Source: Bombella pollinis
Lineage (GTDB): Bacteria > Pseudomonadota > Alphaproteobacteria > Acetobacterales > Acetobacteraceae
Direction of reading: 5' to 3'
Assembly: GCF_026385485.1 (NCBI RefSeq)
Contig: NZ_JANIDX010000009.1
Span: forward strand, 1 to 55,323
Length of the DNA stretch: 55,323 bases
The position numbers and the translations under genes are program-made. A model generated the notes under the pieces. That model had not been told where the DNA came from, did no database searches, and worked only from the letters and a program-made list of their open reading frames with translations. Below are positions 16,456 to 24,134 of the stretch, piece by piece. Numbering within the stretch: position 1 is the stretch's first letter; every line of letters starts with the position of its first letter.

Positions 16456-17994
16456 ATGTTGTATTATAGCCGCCTCAGGATGTTGGGCGTGGCGGGTGTC
16501 TGCCTTATTGCTGCCCTGCTTTGCCTACCTAACTTTATAAAGTCCCCTTGGCCCTCATTGCCTTGGCATCAAGTGCATCTTGGTCTCGACTTACGAGGCG
16601 GTTCCTACTTGCTATTGCAGCTTGATACGCAGACCCTTCAACGTGACCGTTTACAGTCTTTAGAGGGCCAAGTCCGCCAAAGCCTATTAGACGCTCATCT
16701 AGGCTATCGTGAGATTCGGCGTGATGATACCCATAGCGGCCTCATCATCACCCCACGCGCCCTTATGGAGCGTGATGCTGACCGCCAAGCCTTAGAAGGG
16801 CTTATCGCCGCTACACCGGGAGAGTTTACTCTTGAGGAAAAAGGAGGGTCTTTTGTTATTAGTCTGACAAAAGATTCCATCCGCAGCCGTGCGCGGGAGG
16901 CCGTAACACGCTCTATCGAGATTGTCCGCCGCCGTATTGATAGCACCGGGGCTATTGACCCTAGCATCGCGCGCGAGGGAGAAGACCGCATCGTCCTAGA
17001 GCTGCCGGGGATTAGCGATCCACAACGTATTAAAGCTCTGCTCGGCACAACAGCGCGGATGACCTTCCATCTCCTCTCCCCTGACCTAACCCATGCAGGG
17101 CCTGGTACCACCTTACTTCCGCTCGCAGATGGGCATGGGCAACTTGCTGTAGAAGATAAGATTGACGTTGACGGGGCCAACCTTGCTGACGCTGCTGCAA
17201 CTATGAGCGAGAATCAATGGGTTGTTGCTTTAAAGTTCGATAATAAAGGTGCGGAGGATTTCGCCCGCATCACCACGGCCAATGTTGGCAAGCCATTCGC
17301 CATTGTGCTTGATGGCCGTATCCTAACCAGCCCCGTCATTAATGGCCCCATCACAGCAGGGCAAGGCATCATTACAGGGAGCTTCTCCGCACGTTCTGCT
17401 TCAGACTTGGCGTTGTTGCTCCGCGCTGGGGCTCTCCCTGCACCGCTTACCGTGGTGGAGCAACGCAGCATCGGCCCAAGCCTCGGGGCAGCCTCCATCC
17501 ATGCTGGGATTATCAGCCTCGCCGCTGGCTTCATCCTCGTTGTGCTATTTATGCTCCTCTTTTACGCCCGGTTTGGCTTCTATGCTGATATAGCTCTGTT
17601 TGCCAACTTGGTGCTTATCTTGGCTGTGCTGTCACTCTTTGAAGCAACACTGACCCTACCGGGTATGGCCGGTATTCTCCTCACACTTGGTATGGCTGTG
17701 GATGCGAACATCCTCATTAACGAGCGTATCCGAGAGGAAGTACGCCTTGGGCGTAAGCCACTCCAAGCATTGCAGGTTGGCTTCCAACGCGCGACAGGGA
17801 CCATCATCGATAGTAACGCCACCGCGTTTCTTGCTCATGTGATGCTCTTTGTCTTTGGGACAGGGGCGGTGCGTAACTTCGCACTCACCATCACCATCGG
17901 TATTGCCACAACGCTGTTCACAACCCTTATTGTCTCGCGCATGCTTATCATTCGGTGGTATGCGCATAAACGTCCACAAGAATTGCCGGTCTAA
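16456..17994 (+). CDS. secD: Protein translocase subunit SecD
   Basis: SecD, 512 residues, with one N-terminal transmembrane helix, a large periplasmic P1 domain and five C-terminal helices. Motifs are HLGLDLRGGSYLLLQ (D1) at about 43-57 and DSTGAIDPSIAREGEDRIV in P1. The C-terminal block includes LTLGMAVDANILINERIREE, here cited as the VDANILINERIREE motif (D4). SecDF uses proton motive force to pull exported proteins across the membrane. secF follows after 5 bases. No yajC is adjacent, although it often precedes secD elsewhere. Confidence 0.96.
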   Translation: MLYYSRLRMLGVAGVCLIAALLCLPNFIKSPWPSLPWHQVHLGLDLRGGSYLLLQLDTQTLQRDRLQSLEGQVRQSLLDAHLGYREIRRDDTHSGLIITPRALMERDADRQALEGLIAATPGEFTLEEKGGSFVISLTKDSIRSRAREAVTRSIEIVRRRIDSTGAIDPSIAREGEDRIVLELPGISDPQRIKALLGTTARMTFHLLSPDLTHAGPGTTLLPLADGHGQLAVEDKIDVDGANLADAAATMSENQWVVALKFDNKGAEDFARITTANVGKPFAIVLDGRILTSPVINGPITAGQGIITGSFSARSASDLALLLRAGALPAPLTVVEQRSIGPSLGAASIHAGIISLAAGFILVVLFMLLFYARFGFYADIALFANLVLILAVLSLFEATLTLPGMAGILLTLGMAVDANILINERIREEVRLGRKPLQALQVGFQRATGTIIDSNATAFLAHVMLFVFGTGAVRNFALTITIGIATTLFTTLIVSRMLIIRWYAHKRPQELPV

Positions 17995-17999
17995 TCATC

Positions 18000-18929
18000 A
18001 TGTTTTCTCGTCCTCTTCTTCGTTTCGTGCGTGATGACCGTCAGATCCACTTTATGCGTGGCCGTCATGCGGGCTTAATCATCTCTGCATTGCTCTCTAT
18101 CGCCTCCCTTGTGTTGTTCTTTGAGCCGGGATTGAATCTCGGCTTGGACTTCCGCGGCGGTGTCATTGTAGAGACACACTCCCCCACCGCAGAGGACCCT
18201 GCCCATATGCGGGCTATCCTCAAAGCTGGGCAGGTTGATGCGGCCTCCGTGCAGACCTTCGGGTCCCCGCAGGATATCCGCATTGCTATCAATCTCCCAC
18301 GCGGTGGAGAAGATGAGCATGTCACCCAAAAGCTGGTCGATCATGTCCGCTCAGTAATTGTGCAGGCTATCCCCGGTGTGCAGATTCAACGTGCTGATGC
18401 TGTTGGTGGCTCTGTCTCCTCTGAATTATTTCGTGATGGTGTTTTAGCCCTGCTTTTTAGTTTGGGTATGATTCTTATCTATATCTGGTTCCGCTTTGAG
18501 CGTGAGTTCGCCCTTAGTGCGGTCATTACCTTGATTTTGGACCTTACCAAAACGATTGGCTTTCTCGTCATCACACGTTTTGAGTTTGACCTTGTGATGG
18601 TCGCCGCTCTTTTGACCATCCTCGGCTATTCTACGAATGATAAGGTGGTTGTGTATGACCGCGTACGGGAAAATCTGCGTAAGTACCGCACCATGCCTTT
18701 ACGGGATTTGTTAGACCTCTCCATCAATGAGACCCTCAATCGCACTTTGGGTACCTCTATGACGGTCTTCCTCGCCGCACTGCCCCTCGCCCTCTTTGGG
18801 GGGAGTACACTTACAGGCTTTGCTACAGTGATGCTCTTTGGCATTGTGGTAGGGACATCATCCTCTATCTTTATCGCAGCCCCACTCTTGCTGTTAATGG
18901 GGCAAAAACGCTTACGCAAAACGATCTAA
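18000..18929 (+). CDS. secF: Protein translocase subunit SecF
   Basis: SecF, 309 residues, the partner of SecD. It has an N-terminal helix, the GLNLGLDFRGG motif (about 40-50), and five C-terminal helices with GYSTNDKVVVYDRVRENL. The gene is separated from secD by 5 bases. A strong terminator follows 21 bases after the stop, so secDF ends the transcription unit. Confidence 0.96.
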   Translation: MFSRPLLRFVRDDRQIHFMRGRHAGLIISALLSIASLVLFFEPGLNLGLDFRGGVIVETHSPTAEDPAHMRAILKAGQVDAASVQTFGSPQDIRIAINLPRGGEDEHVTQKLVDHVRSVIVQAIPGVQIQRADAVGGSVSSELFRDGVLALLFSLGMILIYIWFRFEREFALSAVITLILDLTKTIGFLVITRFEFDLVMVAALLTILGYSTNDKVVVYDRVRENLRKYRTMPLRDLLDLSINETLNRTLGTSMTVFLAALPLALFGGSTLTGFATVMLFGIVVGTSSSIFIAAPLLLLMGQKRLRKTI

Positions 18930-18950
18930 GTAAAAACTAGCGCGACATAT

Positions 18951-18983
18951 AAAAAGGGAGGCTCACAAGGCCTCCCTTTTTTA
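18951..18983. terminator. Bidirectional intrinsic terminator after secF
   Basis: Perfect stem AAAGGGAGGC/GCCTCCCTTT with a 7-base loop. Runs of T follow on the plus strand and A runs precede, so it can end both secDF and the convergent mscL unit. Confidence 0.9.
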
Positions 18984-19004
18984 ATAGGCTCTCATCCAAA
19001 CAAC

Positions 19005-19343
19005 TTAGCGTGGGATAAGCTCCAAATAACGCGCAAGAACTTGATCTGCCTGAAAGTCTGAGCGGATTGTTTGAGCATTCATATTATGAAGAACCGCCTT
19101 GCGTGTGGCCTCATCTATTTGAATGAGCGTTGACATATCTTTTTGCCGTAACTTGCCAAGCATAAAGGCACCACGCGCCATCCCATTAATCACAAAATAG
19201 GAATAAAGATGCGCGTTGGGAGAGATGGGCACCCCAAAGGGTGCGTCATCAGCATGACCAACCCCAATAAGGCTACTCGCAAAAAGGGCAACGCTCAGCA
19301 TTACCCCACGCTTAAGCATAAGGGAGGGAAGAAAACGGCTCAT
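19005..19343 (-). CDS. Small exported protein coupled to mscL
   Basis: A 112-residue protein with an N-terminal signal peptide (hydrophobic 12-29, likely cleavage after GHA). The mature part of about 80 residues is helical, with no cysteine and no motif I know. It starts inside the end of mscL with a 4-base overlap, so it is probably translated with it. The bidirectional terminator follows. Its link to osmotic response is inferred only from this coupling. I do not recognise the family. Confidence 0.7.
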   Translation of the reverse strand: MSRFLPSLMLKRGVMLSVALFASSLIGVGHADDAPFGVPISPNAHLYSYFVINGMARGAFMLGKLRQKDMSTLIQIDEATRKAVLHNMNAQTIRSDFQADQVLARYLELIPR

Positions 19344-19792
19344 TTGTCGGAAGAACGCCCAGCTAAAATGTCACGGATTTCCGTTAGCAGGATTTCCTCT
19401 TGGCTAGGTGCTGGCGGAGCAACTGGTTTCGCTTCCTCTTTACGATGCAATTTACTAATCAATCTCATGGCCCAAAAGACAAAGAAGGCAATGATTAAGA
19501 ATTGAATCACCGCATTAAGGAACAAACCAACATTAATGGTCACAGATCCGGCTTTTTGCGCCTCTGCCAAAGTATCCTTCACAGGTCCTTTTATGGTGAT
19601 AAAAATATTGGAGAAATCCACACCACCTGTTAGACACCCCAAAATAGGGGTCAGCATATCCTTGACGGCACTATTTACAATTCCCGTAAAAGCTGCACCA
19701 ACGACAACACCAATGGCAAGATCCATAACATTGCCACGCATGATGAACTTCTGGAAATCAGCAACCCAACCGGGCGTCTTAATCCGACTCAT
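19340..19792 (-). CDS. mscL: Large-conductance mechanosensitive channel MscL
   Basis: MscL, 150 residues. The N-terminal amphipathic helix and first membrane helix carry the signature FIMRGNVMDLAIGVVVGAAF (about 17-36), followed by a periplasmic loop, a second helix (about 87-108) and a charged C-terminal bundle helix (EEILLTEIRDIL). The pentameric channel opens under membrane tension and releases solutes on osmotic downshock, useful for a bacterium of sugary habitats. Confidence 0.96.
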   Translation of the reverse strand: MSRIKTPGWVADFQKFIMRGNVMDLAIGVVVGAAFTGIVNSAVKDMLTPILGCLTGGVDFSNIFITIKGPVKDTLAEAQKAGSVTINVGLFLNAVIQFLIIAFFVFWAMRLISKLHRKEEAKPVAPPAPSQEEILLTEIRDILAGRSSDK

Positions 19793-19978
19793 AAACCCAA
19801 CCTAATCCTTAAAGTGAAACGCCCCAACAAGCCTATGCCCATAAAGGCGTAAAACAATGGGGAGACATATTGTATATGTTCGCCAAAACCACAAGCGGCC
19901 TTCCTCATAAGAACCCCATAAAAAGAAAGGAAACGCGCTTTATTTTATAGAAAAAATCCTGTAAGAGGGCTGCGTCTG

Positions 19979-20008
19979 CTCCGGTCGGCATCGGAGTTTC
20001 TTTCTTTT
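19979..20008 (+). promoter_or_regulatory. Leader hairpin with T-rich tail before rpmE
   Basis: CTCCG and CGGAG pair around an 8-base loop and are followed by TTTCTTTCTTTT, ending 16 bases before the rpmE ATG. It looks like a leader attenuator or autoregulatory site for L31. The T tract is interrupted, so this is only a candidate. Confidence 0.35.
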
Positions 20009-20024
20009 AGGTTCAGGAAATATT

Positions 20025-20252
20025 ATGAAATCCGGCATCCACCCCGACTATCATGAAATCACAGTCGTGATGGCTGATGGCAGCGAATATAAAACCCGCT
20101 CCTGCTATGGCGAGCCTGGTGCTACGCTACGCCTTGATATCGACCCCAAGACCCATCCCGCTTGGACAGGCGTACAGCGTATTCTCGATACAGGGGGGCA
20201 GGTTGCTAAGTTCAACAAGCGTTTCTCTGGTATCGGTAATATCAAGAAGTAA
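20025..20252 (+). CDS. rpmE: 50S ribosomal protein L31 (zinc-free type)
   Basis: L31, 75 residues, bridges the two ribosomal subunits. It opens with MKSGIHPDYHEITVVMADG and has the family end HPAWTGVQRILDTGGQVAKF. Only one cysteine (Cys27) is present, so the CxxC zinc pairs of the zinc-dependent form are missing. The zinc-free form is usual in many Alphaproteobacteria. AGGTTCAGGAAA precedes the ATG. A terminator follows at 20286. Confidence 0.95.
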   Translation: MKSGIHPDYHEITVVMADGSEYKTRSCYGEPGATLRLDIDPKTHPAWTGVQRILDTGGQVAKFNKRFSGIGNIKK

Positions 20253-20285
20253 AACGGTCATCTTTATAAGATGATATGATGTGAG

Positions 20286-20319
20286 ACCCTCTCTTTCCCA
20301 CGGAAATAGAGGGTTTTTC
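20286..20319 (+). terminator. Intrinsic terminator after rpmE
   Basis: ACCCTCT and AGAGGGT form a 7-pair stem followed by a T tract (GGGTTTTT). It isolates rpmE from trcR. Confidence 0.8.
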
Positions 20320-20514
20320 ATATTATAAAGGCCCAGCACTCTCCTCTCTCAATTTCTCTGCTTGACGTTCCCCCCGTCCTAACGCATGGTAGCGTCACTG
20401 TCGTGCATTATGCAGGCACCGCCTCTTTTTGGGTGGCGGGTGATTCTTTTTCAGAGTGGCCCGGGCTTGCCAAATGCCGGACCTTCTACCATTCTGCAAA
20501 AGGACCGCGTTAAC

Positions 20515-21126
20515 ATGACCCTACCGTTAATGCCCAAAGCTACCGCTGTGTGGCTTATTGAGAAAACCGCCCTCACTTTTGAGCAAATTGCTGTCTTTTG
20601 CGGGATGCACCCGTTAGAGATTCAGGCCATTGCAGATGGTGAAGTGGGCGGGAGCATCAACGGGTACGACCCCATTAAAAATAATCAACTGACCGAGGCT
20701 GAGATTAAACGCTGCGAGGGCAACGCCTCTGCACGTCTAAAATTGAAGGCCGCGCCCAACCCTGTGGCACGCCGTGCAAAAGGTGCTCGGTACACCCCTG
20801 TGGCAAAGCGGCATGACCGGCCCGATGCGATTGCCTTCATTCTGCGCCAATTCCCCCAGCTTAACGATACACAAATCGTCCGGCTATTGGGGACAACGAA
20901 GGATACAATCGCAAAGATTCGTAACCGCGAACATTGGAACAGCCCCAATATCAAACCGCGTGACCCTGTCATTCTTGGTCTTTGCACACAAACTGACCTC
21001 AACGCAGCCGTACAAGCAGCTAATGATCGCCTCGTCCGTGAAGGGACGGCATTGCAGGATACACCTCATGAAGACGACCCGAACCGTCTTTTCGCGACCC
21101 CTGATGAATCACATGACGGTCTTTAA
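20515..21126 (+). CDS. trcR: DUF1013 family protein, TrcR-like cell cycle transcriptional regulator
   Basis: This 203-residue protein matches the alphaproteobacterial DUF1013 family whose Caulobacter member TrcR is associated with RNA polymerase and cell-cycle genes. It shows MPKATAVWLIEKTALTFEQIA and GMHPLEIQAIADGEV near the N-terminus, a conserved block DAIAFILRQFPQLNDTQI, and a helix-turn-helix-like segment LLGTTKDTIAKIRNREHWN. The ATG at 20515 is supported by AAAGGA 10 bases before and by homology; the frame is open farther upstream. purE starts 3 bases after the stop. Confidence 0.85.
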   Translation: MTLPLMPKATAVWLIEKTALTFEQIAVFCGMHPLEIQAIADGEVGGSINGYDPIKNNQLTEAEIKRCEGNASARLKLKAAPNPVARRAKGARYTPVAKRHDRPDAIAFILRQFPQLNDTQIVRLLGTTKDTIAKIRNREHWNSPNIKPRDPVILGLCTQTDLNAAVQAANDRLVREGTALQDTPHEDDPNRLFATPDESHDGL

Positions 21127-21129
21127 GGC

Positions 21130-21621
21130 ATGACGGATAGCGCAGCCCCCTTAGTGGGTGTGATTATGGGTAGTCAGTCCGATTGGGAGACAATGCGCCA
21201 TGGGTGCGAGCTGCTAGAGAAGCTCGCCATCCCTTACGAGGCGCGTATCGTCTCCGCCCATCGGACCCCGGACCGCCTCGCTTCATACGCGAAATCGGCC
21301 CATGATAAGGGGCTGAAGGTGATTATCGCCGGGGCAGGTGGTGCGGCTCATCTCCCGGGTATGTGTGCCGCTTGGACAAGCCTACCCGTCTTTGGTGTAC
21401 CGGTCGAAAGTCGAAGCCTAAAAGGGCAAGATAGCTTGCTCTCCATCGTCCAAATGCCTGCTGGTATCCCTGTTGGGACTTTAGCGATTGGTCGTGCAGG
21501 GGCTGTTAATGCGGCTTTACTAGCGGCGTCTGTTCTGGCCCTCTCTGATGCAGAGTTGGCCAAACGCCTTATTGCTTACAGAGAGGCTCAAACAGCTTCA
21601 GTCGCGGAGGTCCCCGTTTAA
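21130..21621 (+). CDS. purE: 5-(carboxyamino)imidazole ribonucleotide mutase PurE
   Basis: PurE, 163 residues. It converts N5-CAIR to CAIR in purine synthesis. Motifs are GVIMGSQSDWETM (10-22), the catalytic SAHRTPDR segment (about 43-50) and the glycine-rich GAGGAAHLPGM block. It lies in a trcR-purE-purK run; its stop overlaps the purK start by one base (TAATG). Confidence 0.96.
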   Translation: MTDSAAPLVGVIMGSQSDWETMRHGCELLEKLAIPYEARIVSAHRTPDRLASYAKSAHDKGLKVIIAGAGGAAHLPGMCAAWTSLPVFGVPVESRSLKGQDSLLSIVQMPAGIPVGTLAIGRAGAVNAALLAASVLALSDAELAKRLIAYREAQTASVAEVPV

Positions 21622-22757
21622 TGGCACAGCAGCCCTTACAACCTGGCGCATGGATTGGCATCGTAGGGGGCGGGCAGCTCGGCCGCATGTCCGCTATGGC
21701 TGCGGCGCGGCTTGGCTATAAGGTCCATATCCTCTCCAACACAGCCCCTAGCCCAGCGGCGGAGACATCTGCCAAAGTAACGATCGGCTCTTATGATGAC
21801 CCTTCATGCTTAGAGAACTTCGCCCAGAGCTGTGATGTCATTAGTTTTGAGTTTGAGAATATCAGTGCCAGCGGCTTAAAGCATTTAGCACGTTTTTGCC
21901 CTGTTCATCCTTCAGGGCATATTTTGGAGACCAGTCAGGACCGCATTGCTGAAAAAACAATGTTGGGTTCTTATGGTTTACCTGTCGCCCCATGGCGTGA
22001 AATCAAAGGGACTGAAGACCTCACAGCACTAGCCTCCTTCGGCTTCCCATGTATTTTAAAGACAACCCGCTTCGGGTATGACGGTAAAGGGCAATTCCGC
22101 CTTCCAGATGAGGAGACGTTTCAGGCTCTATTACGCCAAGCTGATACCCTCCCTTACCCCCTCGTTGCCGAGCAGCATATTGACTTCGCACGGGAGATAA
22201 GCGTCATGGTCGTGCGCGGTCATGATGGGACTGTCCGGTGTTTTGATGTAGCTGAAAATCACCATCGTGAAGGGATTTTACGCGTCTCCATCGTCCCTGC
22301 CCCTATCATGCCTGCCTTAGCTGAGGAGGCGCAAAAACTCGCTGCACAGCTTGCTGAAAAGCTAGGTTTAATCGGCATTATGGGGGTAGAACTTTTTGAA
22401 GATAAAAATGGCAAGCTCCTTGTTAATGAGATTGCCCCTCGCCCTCATAATTCTGGCCATTGGACGATGAATGCCTGTCTGGTGGATCAATTTGAGATGC
22501 ATATACGCGCGGTTGCAGGGTTACCGCTCCCCCCGCCTCGGCGTCATTCTGATGTGTATATGCATAATCTCATTGGCCCTGAAGATATGGCCCTCCTGCC
22601 AGAGATTGTAGCGGAGGAAAATGCCTCTCTCCATCTTTATGGTAAAGAAGATGCCCGCCCGGGCCGTAAGATGGGCCATGTAAACCGCATCTTCCCACGC
22701 GGTGGATTACCTGGTGCTATGGTCTTACAGCATTATAAGCCTATCCTTTCGGCCTAA
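21621..22757 (+). CDS. purK: 5-(carboxyamino)imidazole ribonucleotide synthase PurK
   Basis: PurK, 378 residues, an ATP-grasp enzyme that makes N5-CAIR from AIR, bicarbonate and ATP and passes it to PurE. The N-terminal GIVGGGQLGRMSA is diagnostic. The ATP-grasp core includes ILKTTRFGYDGKGQF and EIAPRPHNSGHWTMNAC. It is the last gene of the trcR-purE-purK unit. Confidence 0.96.
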   Translation: MAQQPLQPGAWIGIVGGGQLGRMSAMAAARLGYKVHILSNTAPSPAAETSAKVTIGSYDDPSCLENFAQSCDVISFEFENISASGLKHLARFCPVHPSGHILETSQDRIAEKTMLGSYGLPVAPWREIKGTEDLTALASFGFPCILKTTRFGYDGKGQFRLPDEETFQALLRQADTLPYPLVAEQHIDFAREISVMVVRGHDGTVRCFDVAENHHREGILRVSIVPAPIMPALAEEAQKLAAQLAEKLGLIGIMGVELFEDKNGKLLVNEIAPRPHNSGHWTMNACLVDQFEMHIRAVAGLPLPPPRRHSDVYMHNLIGPEDMALLPEIVAEENASLHLYGKEDARPGRKMGHVNRIFPRGGLPGAMVLQHYKPILSA

Positions 22758-22774
22758 TTCAGTAAGACATAGAT

Positions 22775-22854
22775 GGTAGATCATCTCTCAAGAAAGTAAG
22801 CCAAGCTGACGGAAGCTCGTTAAGGCCTTACGCGTTACAATGAGATGATCTACC
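22775..22854. repeat. 13-bp perfect inverted repeat across the purK/radC-like boundary
   Basis: GGTAGATCATCTC (22775-22787) is mirrored by GAGATGATCTACC (22842-22854) with a 54-base spacer. The right arm codes for part of the JAMM-domain protein. It could form a long stem in either transcript. No T tract is present. Confidence 0.6.
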
Positions 22855-23435
22855 ACAGAGACCTCTACAACCTGCAAGGCCCTCTCCATCGATTGGGTCA
22901 TGATGACATCCTTCTTAGAAGGCATAACTTGGCCCGATGGGTGGTTATGCACCATAATAAGACCAAAGGCATTTAACTCTATGCAGCGTTTTGCGACCTC
23001 ACGCGGGTAAACCGGTGCGTGATTAATTGTGCCCCGCGTTTGTATTTCATCCAAAATAAGACGATGGTGTTTATCAAGAAATAAAAGCCGGAACTGCTCT
23101 ACACGCTCCCGCGCCATATGAATCATCAAATAATCATAGAGTAATTCTGGATGTTTTAGCAGGTCCCCCTCTGGCAATAAGGCCCGACTATAACGATGGG
23201 CTAGCTCCTTCACTATCGCACATAAAACAGGCAGAGCTACCGTTTCTCGCGGTAATTTTTCCCAGTTTATTGTTGGAGTGCATAATAAATCAGCAAATGA
23301 TTCATAATGTGCGATGAGATAAGAGGTTAAACCCTGCTGTGCATCTTCCGCTGTGAAGATGAGAGACGCAATCTCAGCAAAGATATCGTCTCTCTGTGGG
23401 GAGGCCATATGTTTAAGACTTGTCGGATGAGACAC
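22788..23435 (-). CDS. RadC-like JAMM-domain protein, motif intact
   Basis: A 215-residue RadC/UPF0758 family member. The C-terminal JAMM metalloprotease-like motif is complete: LDEIQTRGT with the catalytic Glu, HNHPSG and PS-x3-D (PSKKD). The N-terminal part, which in RadC is a helix-hairpin-helix domain, is diverged. Family members are not proven DNA repair enzymes despite the name. It starts 3 bases after the stop of the paralogue at 23439, so the two are surely one transcript. Confidence 0.85.
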   Translation of the reverse strand: MSHPTSLKHMASPQRDDIFAEIASLIFTAEDAQQGLTSYLIAHYESFADLLCTPTINWEKLPRETVALPVLCAIVKELAHRYSRALLPEGDLLKHPELLYDYLMIHMARERVEQFRLLFLDKHHRLILDEIQTRGTINHAPVYPREVAKRCIELNAFGLIMVHNHPSGQVMPSKKDVIMTQSMERALQVVEVSVVDHLIVTRKALTSFRQLGLLS

Positions 23436-23438
23436 TTT

Positions 23439-24104
23439 TTATAATAACCCAGCCTCACTCATACTAACATGCCAATCTGGCGCGATTAACATACCCTCAT
23501 GCACCGTAATATCTAAAGCCGATAAGGCCTGCTTCAACCCCCGTGCATCTGCCGCTAAAGCCGTAGCGGGGGCCTGAGGATGGTAATAGATAATAATTAC
23601 CGCTGTAGCATGACACTCCAGAAGAATACAAGCAATGAGACGGTGCATTGTGTTTATCTGTCTTTGTTTAGGCAACTCCTTTTCCACAATAAGCCTATTA
23701 TTACTATCCAAACATAATAAGCTAATCGTTTGCGTGGAAACATGCTGCAACGCCCCTTGGGCATAACGCATCAAGGCATCACTATTACTTAATTGCAAAG
23801 GTGCATCACCATCATGCTCCACAAGGGCGCGCGCTGCTATGATAGGCAGTTGAAGGAGCGCAATCGCCTTCTCACTCATTCCCGCATCTTTTAAAGAATC
23901 TGGCGCAACTTGTAGCAATTTGCCTATTGTCCCAAAGCGGGCGAGCAAAGCTTTAGCCTGCGGCTTTGTATCTCGCCTCGGTATGGCATAAAAAAGAAGC
24001 ACCTCTAATAGCTCATAATCTGCAAGTGTTTCCGCCCCATAGGCCAGAATGCGCTCGCGCATACGGGCCCTATGTCCTGATTTAGAAGGTGCTACTTTAC
24101 TCAC
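23439..24104 (-). CDS. RadC-like paralogue with degenerate JAMM motif
   Basis: A 221-residue second RadC-like protein directly upstream of its paralogue. Here the N-terminal RadC domain is well kept (RMRERILAYGAETLADYELL, then LLFYAIPRRDTKP). In the C-terminal domain the HNHPSG box has become YYHPQA, so the first metal-binding His and the Ser are gone; the later Asp remains (ALAAD). The metal site is therefore probably lost. It is divergent from uvrD with only 30 bases between the starts. Confidence 0.82.
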   Translation of the reverse strand: MSKVAPSKSGHRARMRERILAYGAETLADYELLEVLLFYAIPRRDTKPQAKALLARFGTIGKLLQVAPDSLKDAGMSEKAIALLQLPIIAARALVEHDGDAPLQLSNSDALMRYAQGALQHVSTQTISLLCLDSNNRLIVEKELPKQRQINTMHRLIACILLECHATAVIIIYYHPQAPATALAADARGLKQALSALDITVHEGMLIAPDWHVSMSEAGLL

Positions 24105-24134
24105 AATCTGCGGTTATGTCCTAGCTATTAGAGG

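Noticed and set aside
20386..20514. Extended TrcR start
   Set aside because: The extra 43 residues lack family similarity and the family-like start at 20515 has a ribosome-binding site.
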